Below are positions 58,382 to 64,000 of a DNA stretch of 64,000 nucleotides, piece by piece. A program made the translations under genes and the position numbers. Below the pieces are notes generated by a model. The model was not told where the DNA came from. It made no database searches and saw nothing but the letters and a program-made list of their open reading frames with translations. Numbering within the stretch: the stretch's first letter is position 1; each line of letters starts with the position of its first letter. Origin of the DNA: Pseudoxanthomonas sp. YR558 (GTDB lineage Bacteria > Pseudomonadota > Gammaproteobacteria > Xanthomonadales > Xanthomonadaceae); NCBI RefSeq assembly GCF_900116385.1, contig NZ_FPCI01000001.1, positions 620,001 to 684,000 of the forward strand. Direction: 5' to 3'.

Positions 58382-59727
58382 TGCCCGCCACCGTCATCGT
58401 CAACGCCCGCCTGGTCAACGAAGGCCGCGTCACCGAGGGTGACCTGCGGATCGAGAACGGCCGCATCGCCCGCATCGCCGCCGAGATCCGCCCCCAGGGC
58501 GAGGACACCGTGATCGACGCCGCAGGCCGCCTGCTGCTGCCGGGGATGATCGACGACCAGGTGCATTTCCGCGAACCGGGCATGCCGCACAAGGGCGACA
58601 TGGCCACCGAGTCCGCCGCCGCGGTCGCGGGCGGCCTCACCACCTTCATGGACATGCCCAACACCAGCCCGCCGACGCTGGACGCCGCCGCGCTGGAGGA
58701 CAAGTACCAGCGCGCCAAGGGCCGGGCCTGGGGCAACTACGGCTTCTACATGGGCGCCAGCAACGACAACCTGGAGGCGATCCGCACGCTCGACCCGAAG
58801 ACCGCGCCGGGCATCAAGGTATTCATGGGCGCGTCCACCGGCAACATGCTGGTCGACAACCCCGACACCCTGGACGCGATCTTCCGCGAAGCGCCCACGC
58901 CGATCATCACGCACTGCGAAGACACGCCGATGATCGACGCCAACCTGGCGGCGTTCCAGGCCAAGTACGGCGATGCGCTCAGTGCAGAACACCACCCGGA
59001 CATCCGCAGCCGCGAGGCCTGCATCAAATCCACGCGACTGGCGATGTCGCTGGCGCGCAAGCACGGTACCCGCCTGCACGTGCTGCATATCTCCACCGCC
59101 GATGAGCTGGCATTGTTCACGCCGGGCCCGCTGGTGCACCCGGACGGTGCGCGCAAGCGCATCACCGCGGAAACCTGCATCCACTTCCTGCGCTTCGACC
59201 GCGCGGATTACGCGGCGCTGGGCAACTTGATCAAGTGCAATCCCGCCATCAAGGACGCCAGCGACCGCGAAGCGCTGATCAAGGCGCTGGTGGAGGATGT
59301 GATCGACGTGCTCGCCACCGATCACGCCCCGCACACGCTGGAAGAAAAGGAAAAGCCCTACGTGCAGGCGCCCTCCGGTCTGCCGCTGGTGCAGTACGCG
59401 CTGGTGGCCGCCCTGGAGCTGGTCCACGAGAAGCGCATGGACGTCACCCGCGTGGTGCAGAAGTTCGCGCACGCACCCGCGCAGCTGTTCGACGTGAAGG
59501 AACGCGGCTACCTGCGCGAAGGCTACTTCGCTGATCTCGTGTTGATCGACGACGAACCTTTCACTGTGAAGCGCGAGGACGTGCTGTCCAAGGTTGGCTG
59601 GTCGCCGTTCGAAGGCCGCACGTTCCGCTCGCGGATCGGCGCCACCTGGGTCAATGGCCGCATGGTCTGGAACGGCGAACATCTGGTCGGCACGCCCAAC
59701 GGCCAGCGCCTGGAGTTCGCGCGTTGA
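58381..59727 (+). CDS. pyrC: Dihydroorotase
   Basis: 448 residues, class I (long) dihydroorotase/AllB-like amidohydrolase. Metal site HFREPGMPHKGD, the carboxylated-Lys strand GIKVFMGAS, His ligands in ITHCEDT and LHVLHIST, and the metal Asp in ATDHAPHT. It acts in pyrimidine synthesis. Related allantoinases look alike, but no purine-degradation genes are near. TGATG overlap with yidD and a 4-nt overlap with the M23 gene. Confidence 0.88.
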   Translation: MPATVIVNARLVNEGRVTEGDLRIENGRIARIAAEIRPQGEDTVIDAAGRLLLPGMIDDQVHFREPGMPHKGDMATESAAAVAGGLTTFMDMPNTSPPTLDAAALEDKYQRAKGRAWGNYGFYMGASNDNLEAIRTLDPKTAPGIKVFMGASTGNMLVDNPDTLDAIFREAPTPIITHCEDTPMIDANLAAFQAKYGDALSAEHHPDIRSREACIKSTRLAMSLARKHGTRLHVLHISTADELALFTPGPLVHPDGARKRITAETCIHFLRFDRADYAALGNLIKCNPAIKDASDREALIKALVEDVIDVLATDHAPHTLEEKEKPYVQAPSGLPLVQYALVAALELVHEKRMDVTRVVQKFAHAPAQLFDVKERGYLREGYFADLVLIDDEPFTVKREDVLSKVGWSPFEGRTFRSRIGATWVNGRMVWNGEHLVGTPNGQRLEFAR

Positions 59728-60587
59728 AGTGGGCGGTCGCGGCGTTGCTGGCCGCGATCTGCATGGGCGGTATGCCGCGCGCGGCGGCTCAGGACGTCGC
59801 TGCGCCACCCGTGGCAGATATGCGCGTCGTCTTCCCCGCGACTGTTTCGCAAGGCGCCTTGGTCTTCGGCAAGGTGCCGCCAGGCAGCACGGTGCACTAC
59901 GCAGGACGCACGCTGCGTGTCAGCGGCTACGGCACCGTAGTATTCGGTGTCGGCCGCGACGAGCAGGGCACGATACGGGTGGGCGTGATCCTCCCCGGCC
60001 CTCCCAGCCATGATGTGGCGGAAATCGTTGCCGACATTACCGTCACCCCGCGCGACTGGCCGGTCGAACACGTCAACGGCGTGCCGCCGAAGACGGTGAA
60101 CCCGCCCCCCGAGATCGCCGCACGCATCGAACGCGAACAGGCCCTGGTCACCGCCGCACGCCTCCGCGACGACGAGCGCACCGATTTCGCCCAGCCCTTC
60201 CAGTGGCCTGTACAGGGCCGCATCAGCGGCCGCTTCGGCAATGCCCGCGTCTATAACGGTCAGCCGGGCGCCGGTCATTCAGGCATGGACATCGCCGCTC
60301 CCACCGGCACGCCGGTGAAGGCGCCCGCCGGTGGCGTGGCGACGTTTGCCGCACCGGACTTGTATCTGACGGGCGGCACGGTGCTGCTCGATCACGGTTA
60401 CGGGATCAGCTCGAACTTCCTGCACCTGTCGCGCATCGACGTGAAGGTGGGGGATCGCATCGAACCCGGCCAGGTCATCGGCGCGGTCGGCGCCACCGGA
60501 CGCGCCACGGGGCCGCATCTGCACTGGGGGATGAATTGGTTCGACGTGCGCATCGACCCGCTGCTTGTGCTCGAACGCGGGAAGTAG
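59724..60587 (+). CDS. M23-family (LytM) metallopeptidase, exported
   Basis: 287 residues. The TTG start overlaps the dihydroorotase stop (TTGA) and gives a signal peptide (MKWAVAALLAAICMGGMPRA). An N-terminal beta domain (about 30-115) precedes the peptidase core: GHSGMDIAAPTGTPV (metal His, Asp) and GPHLHWGM. It probably cuts peptidoglycan cross-bridges. The last 16 codons lie in the first unit of a 123-bp triplication, so the original C-terminus may have been altered. Confidence 0.88.
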   Translation: MKWAVAALLAAICMGGMPRAAAQDVAAPPVADMRVVFPATVSQGALVFGKVPPGSTVHYAGRTLRVSGYGTVVFGVGRDEQGTIRVGVILPGPPSHDVAEIVADITVTPRDWPVEHVNGVPPKTVNPPPEIAARIEREQALVTAARLRDDERTDFAQPFQWPVQGRISGRFGNARVYNGQPGAGHSGMDIAAPTGTPVKAPAGGVATFAAPDLYLTGGTVLLDHGYGISSNFLHLSRIDVKVGDRIEPGQVIGAVGATGRATGPHLHWGMNWFDVRIDPLLVLERGK

Positions 60588-60833
60588 AAACCCGTTGTTC
60601 GCCCCACGGGCGCGCTGCGGCGCGTTGATGGCCCATGACGCTTCTGATTCTGGTGGGCGCGGTTCGACGTGCGCATCGACCCGCTTCTTGTGCTCGAACG
60701 CGGGAAGTAGAAACCCGTTGTTCGCCCCACGGGCGCGCTGCGGCGCGTTGATGGCCCATGACGCTTCTGATTCTGGTGGGCGCGATTCGACGTGCGCGTG
60801 GACCCGCTGCTGGTGCTGGAGCGCGGGAAGTGA
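60538..60833 (+). repeat. 123-bp tandem triplication at the 3' end of the M23 gene
   Basis: Units start at 60538, 60661 and 60784 (the last one partial, about 50 bp). Units 1 and 2 are almost identical. Each begins with the codons for FDVRIDPLLVLERGK plus a stop. The partial third unit has more changes (FDVRVDPLLVLERGK, TGA stop). The period is 41 codons exactly. This fills most of the 340-bp gap before folE2; no other gene is visible in it. Confidence 0.9.
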
Positions 60834-60851
60834 CCCACCCTGCCGTTGTGC

Positions 60852-60906
60852 GAGCGACGTAAGTCGCGAAGCTTTGCTTTGTGAGCGATCGCGACTTACG
60901 TCGCTC
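60852..60906. repeat. REP-type inverted repeat (GAGCGACGTAAGTCGCGA)
   Basis: A perfect 18-bp inverted repeat around a 19-nt loop. The arms match the REP at 62692-62838 and the 'GTAGGAGCGAC..GTCGCGACC' elements common in Xanthomonadaceae. It lies in the gap between the M23 gene and folE2 and may end both transcripts or serve as an mRNA 3' stabiliser. Confidence 0.85.
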
Positions 60907-60927
60907 CCACATCCGGCAACCGAGGCC

Positions 60928-61860
60928 TCAGTCGTTGCTGCCGCTGACCCGGGCGACCGCATCGTGCGGGTGCAGGCTTTCGTAGTGCGCGACGGTGGCG
61001 TCGTAGCGGGCGATGCGCGCATCGCCGGCCAGCACCGACGCCACGCGACGGGCAGCGTCTTCGCAGAACATCAGGTTTTCGGCGTTGAGACGGGCGAACG
61101 CCTGTTCGTCCACGCGCTTGACGGCCGTCTGCACGGGCGTGGCCAGCGCGGCTTCGAGCGCATCGACCAGGGCCACCAACGGGAGTTCATCGAACTGCGG
61201 ACGCAACTCGACGCGCACGCTGGCGCGACTGCGCTGCGCATGCGGCGTGGCGGCCAGCCCGCGCTCGGAGGCGAGCCAGTCATGCACCACGTTGACCGAC
61301 AGCGGATGCGCCGCGGCGAAGTCCTCGGTGAACCGCTCGGCATTGGCTTGGCGGGACAGCGCAGCCGACGCCGGGCAGGTGCTGGAGTACTCGACGGAGA
61401 ACGCCAGTGCCAGGATCAGGTGGCCGTCGGCGAGCGTGGCCTCGATTTCGACCGGGTAACGCTTCCAGCCGGCGTAGTCGCTCTCCAGCGCCTTCCGCTG
61501 CAGCAGCGCTTCGTAGCGGATGCGCAGGCGCGCCTGCGTGGCCAGGCCGGCCTGGGAATCGACACTGGTCTGCAGCAGATGGCGCAGACCGGCCGGGGTG
61601 ATGGCTTCACGCGCCAGGCCATCCTGCAGTTCCAGGTAAAGCCGGGACATGTGGATGCCACGCGCGTCGGCATTGGCCAGGTTCACCGAAAGATCGATGC
61701 TCGCCGCTACCTGCAGCTGACCGCCCTGCCCGTCCGGAATGCGGACCGGCAGCGCGATGTTCTCCATGCCCACCCAGTCCAGCGGACGCGCCAGCGGCAC
61801 GCGCTGGTGGGCGACGTCGGGAAGGTCGGCGCGGGGCGCCACGGGGAGCGAGGAAGTCAT
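60928..61860 (-). CDS. folE2: GTP cyclohydrolase FolE2 (type IB)
   Basis: 310 residues, DUF198/GCYH-IB family. LPDVAHQRVPLARPLDWVGM at the N-terminus, the catalytic Cys in EYSSTCPAS, and LMFCEDAARRVA near the end. It makes 7,8-dihydroneopterin triphosphate and can use metals other than zinc, so it often backs up FolE in zinc shortage. I see no clear Zur box upstream. The ATG at 61860 is used; a 10-codon extension is possible. Confidence 0.92.
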   Translation of the reverse strand: MTSSLPVAPRADLPDVAHQRVPLARPLDWVGMENIALPVRIPDGQGGQLQVAASIDLSVNLANADARGIHMSRLYLELQDGLAREAITPAGLRHLLQTSVDSQAGLATQARLRIRYEALLQRKALESDYAGWKRYPVEIEATLADGHLILALAFSVEYSSTCPASAALSRQANAERFTEDFAAAHPLSVNVVHDWLASERGLAATPHAQRSRASVRVELRPQFDELPLVALVDALEAALATPVQTAVKRVDEQAFARLNAENLMFCEDAARRVASVLAGDARIARYDATVAHYESLHPHDAVARVSGSND

Positions 61861-61971
61861 CGTCGTACACGGGGGAGTGATGGCGCGCATTGTACCCCCT
61901 GCCCCGAATCACCAGATGAAACAGTCCGTTACGACGCCTTTCGCAGGCTATCGCGACGATAGGCAGCGTGT

Positions 61972-62679
61972 TCAGCCGCCACGCGCGGCGCGCCAGCCGG
62001 TGAACAACAGCGACGCCTGCGACGGCAGCGGCGCAGGTTCGCCCCTGCGTGCGAAACGGAGAAGCCGCCCATGCACATAGGAGGACAGCAGGCGACGCTC
62101 GCGCGCGCCGTCGCGCGGGGGCCAGGCTTCGAGCAGCGCGGTGGCCCAGGCCCGGAGCTTGCCCACTTCATCCGCGCCTTGCCGCAGGTTCACCGGTACG
62201 GCCGCGCCGCCGACCTCCATCAAGCGGGCAGCCAGCATCTCCGCGACGATGGCCTGCGAGGCGGGCATGCGCCCCAGCACCCCGTTTTCCACGGCAGCGA
62301 CCGCTTCGCCGTAGCACGACAACGAGGCGAAGCATGCGTCGCGATCCGGCGCTACCGCGCGCGCTTCTGCCAGCGTGGGCAACGCATCGGCAAGCCGCGC
62401 CCAGTCGGCGCGCACCGGTTCGAGGCGACGGCCGAGCGGATGACGCGAGCGTTGCGCGGCCCAACCGCGCAGTTCCTCGCCCCACCAGGCCAGCTTGGCA
62501 TCCGCCGGCAGCGGATCGCCGGCGATGTTCAGTACGTCTTCGAATTCCTGCAGCAGCGCGAACCATGCCACCACGATGTCGCGCCGCGCAGGCGCAACGA
62601 ATACTTCGGCGACCGACCATTCCGGCCATCGGGCGCGCCATTTTTCCAGGAAGCTGTCGAGGGCGGCGGAGTCGGACAT
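61972..62679 (-). CDS. Squalene/phytoene synthase-like protein, probably non-catalytic
   Basis: 235 residues, all-helical. ALLQEFEDVLNIAG and AKLAWWGEELRGW followed by RHPLG are segments of the squalene/phytoene synthase family. The two Asp-rich DxxxD prenyl-diphosphate motifs are not intact: the first reads EFEDV and the second is missing (SYGEAVAAVENG). It may be a structural relative with a different role, like NDUFAF6-type proteins. It lies upstream of folE2 on the same strand. Confidence 0.7.
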   Translation of the reverse strand: MSDSAALDSFLEKWRARWPEWSVAEVFVAPARRDIVVAWFALLQEFEDVLNIAGDPLPADAKLAWWGEELRGWAAQRSRHPLGRRLEPVRADWARLADALPTLAEARAVAPDRDACFASLSCYGEAVAAVENGVLGRMPASQAIVAEMLAARLMEVGGAAVPVNLRQGADEVGKLRAWATALLEAWPPRDGARERRLLSSYVHGRLLRFARRGEPAPLPSQASLLFTGWRAARGG

Positions 62680-62691
62680 GCCATCAAACCT

Positions 62692-62838
62692 TGTAGGAGT
62701 AGTACCGGCATGCCGGCACTGGTAAGTCGCGACCGTGATGCTGGCGCGCACGGGCGACTGGACGCAATACGTTCTCTATTCGCGGCTGAAACAATTGAAC
62801 ACTGAAACCGTGCGGTCGCGACTTACGTCGCTCCTACA
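62692..62838. repeat. Composite REP; supplies the stop codon of gph
   Basis: The right arm on the minus strand starts TGTAGGAGCGACGTAAGTCGCGACC. The left arm has the same units (TGTAGGAG, then TAAGTCGCGACC) interrupted by a short palindromic insert (ACCGGCATGCCGGCA). The TAG of the right arm is the gph stop codon. The 154-bp gap it fills holds no gene. Confidence 0.85.
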
Positions 62839-63517
62839 ACGGCCGGATCGAGGGCCAGGCCGACGGTGCGATGAGGGCCGCGGGCAACTCGACCATGACA
62901 TCCGCCTGCCATTGCGCAGGCTCCTCATGCGCCTGCCGGTATCCCCACAGCGCCGCAATGGACGGCATGCCGGCGGCACGCGCCGACTGGATGTCGCGCT
63001 CGTCATCCCCCACGTACACGCAGTCGGCGATGGCGATGCCGATGCGTTCGGCTGCGACCTGCAGCGGCAACGGGTGCGGCTTCTTCTCGGCCAGCGTGTC
63101 GCCGCCGATCAGTACGGCGCACCGGGTCTCCCACCCCAGCTGCGGCAGGATGTCGCGCGCGAGGTACTCAGGCTTGTTGGTGACGATGCCCCAGGTGCTG
63201 CCCGCGGCTTCCAGCGCCGTCAGCATCTCGGCGATGCCATCGAACAGCACGCTGTGCCGGCCGAGTTCTTCCTGGTAGATCGCCAGGAACTCGGGAACCA
63301 ACGCCTCGCGGGGGCCCTGCTCCATCTCCGGGAATGCCGCGGTGAGCATCGCGCGCGCGCCCTTGGACACGTGCGGGCGCAGCACGTCGAGTGTCATCGG
63401 TCCTGCGCCGCGCGCGGCCAGCATGCGGTTGGCCGTCGCCAGCATGTCCGGCGCGCTGTCGAGCAGGGTGCCGTCCAGGTCGAACAACGCGGCGCGCGGG
63501 AACTCCGCGACGGTCAT
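62834..63517 (-). CDS. gph: Phosphoglycolate phosphatase
   Basis: 227 residues, HAD superfamily. Motif [16 protein letters not shown], the Thr of GIVTNKP (motif II), the Lys of EKKPHPLPL (motif III) and [13 protein letters not shown] (motif IV). It removes 2-phosphoglycolate. The ATG overlaps the ubiG stop (4 nt). In related genomes the ubiG-gph pair is common. Confidence 0.93.
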   Translation of the reverse strand: MTVAEFPRAALFDLDGTLLDSAPDMLATANRMLAARGAGPMTLDVLRPHVSKGARAMLTAAFPEMEQGPREALVPEFLAIYQEELGRHSVLFDGIAEMLTALEAAGSTWGIVTNKPEYLARDILPQLGWETRCAVLIGGDTLAEKKPHPLPLQVAAERIGIAIADCVYVGDDERDIQSARAAGMPSIAALWGYRQAHEEPAQWQADVMVELPAALIAPSAWPSIRPL

Positions 63518-64000
63518 GCCTTCACCGCGCTGGCGAGGTAGTTCACGTCGGTGCGCGACGACAGCCGTGCGCGGTGGCGCCACGGTTCGTAAGCCAGTCC
63601 GGTCACGTCCTCGACCTGGAAGCCCGCCTCGCGCAGCCAGCCGGCCAGCTCGGAAGGACGGATGAACTCCTGGTAGTGGTGCGTACCCTTGGGCAGCAGG
63701 CGCGCGATGTACTCCGCGCCGACGATCGCCAACGCGAACGCCGCAGGCGTGCGGTTGAGCGTGGACAGGAACAACCGTCCACCCGGCCTCAACAGCGTGT
63801 GGCAGGCACGGATGATCGAAGCCGGATCGGGCACGTGCTCCAGCATCTCCATGCACGTCACCACGTCGAAGCTGCCGGGACGCTCCTCGGCCAGCGATTC
63901 AACCGAACGCAGTTGGTAGTCCACCTGCACGCCGGATTCCAGCTTGTGCAAGCGCCCCACTTTCACCAGTTCCGGCGCCAGGTCGATCGCAGTGACCTGC
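63514..64000 (-). CDS. ubiG: Ubiquinone biosynthesis O-methyltransferase, 5' end outside window
   Basis: The C-terminal 161 codons are present; the frame runs off the right edge. It has the [11 protein letters not shown] strand of the SAM site, [49 protein letters not shown] and [19 protein letters not shown], the UbiG signature. It methylates hydroxyl groups in ubiquinone synthesis. Overlaps gph by 4 nt. Confidence 0.95.
   Translation of the reverse strand, partial: QVTAIDLAPELVKVGRLHKLESGVQVDYQLRSVESLAEERPGSFDVVTCMEMLEHVPDPASIIRACHTLLRPGGRLFLSTLNRTPAAFALAIVGAEYIARLLPKGTHHYQEFIRPSELAGWLREAGFQVEDVTGLAYEPWRHRARLSSRTDVNYLASAVKA

Noticed and set aside
60279..61022. Minus-strand ORFs with 41-residue repeats across the triplication.
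   Set aside because: They exist only because the repeat unit is 123 bp (a multiple of three) and keeps all frames open. They lack starts with ribosome sites and have no domain.

Overview
The window looks like chromosomal DNA of a Xanthomonadaceae bacterium (Xanthomonas / Stenotrophomonas / Pseudoxanthomonas / Lysobacter group). It is GC-rich and densely packed, with many ATGA or TGATG gene overlaps. The best marker is the arginine cluster at 42.0-52.8 kb, which has the acetylated-intermediate route known from Xanthomonas: N-acetylornithine carbamoyltransferase, acetylcitrulline deacetylase and a fused N-acetylglutamate kinase/synthase. GTAG-type REP repeats agree with this. I see no phage, insertion sequence, plasmid or CRISPR.

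Layout. 0-1.2 kb: end of an SDR gene, a bactofilin and a zinc-ribbon protein. 1.2-3.6 kb: feoAB iron uptake with a Cys-rich membrane partner, under a Fur box. 3.6-11.8 kb: leucine/branched acyl-CoA catabolism (liuC, VOC protein, liuD, lipoprotein, liuE), with a PAS-GGDEF-EAL protein translationally overlapped to liuE, then an SDR dehydrogenase. 11.8-18 kb: EF-P-like EfpL, a DUF4105/DUF2388 exported pair, and a D-2-hydroxyglutarate dehydrogenase-like flavoprotein divergent from serA. 18-24.2 kb: two tandem APC permeases, methionine salvage mtnB-mtnD-mtnC, an EamA transporter and a possible small RNA. 24.2-33.9 kb: a metallophosphatase/YdeI pair and the full hisGDCBHAFI operon headed by a TrpR/YerC-family regulator and an AT-rich operator. 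34-39.5 kb: a membrane diguanylate cyclase, hisS coupled to an unusually long histidine ammonia-lyase-like enzyme, and tRNA-Pro. 39.5-42 kb: a PgaC-like glycosyltransferase with an outer-membrane barrel, behind an exact sigma-54 promoter match. 42-53 kb: arginine/proline cluster. 53.7-58 kb: cysS, sufE, an MFS transporter and a DksA-like protein with a long Lys/Ala/Pro tail. 58-64 kb: yidD, pyrC-type dihydroorotase, an M23 peptidase with a 123-bp triplication at its 3' end, folE2, a squalene/phytoene synthase-like gene, gph and partial ubiG.

The least expected feature is upstream of the arginine cluster. A 30-codon ORF with clustered Arg codons (Arg-Ala-Arg-Arg) is followed by an intrinsic terminator. 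The bases at the ORF's stop codon can pair with the terminator's 5' arm. This is the layout of a classical ribosome-mediated attenuator, here apparently responding to arginine and placed to control about 11 kb of arginine and proline genes. It is an inference from sequence alone. The other strong leads are the sigma-54 polysaccharide operon, the HisS/ammonia-lyase coupling, and the c-di-GMP protein inside the leucine catabolic operon.
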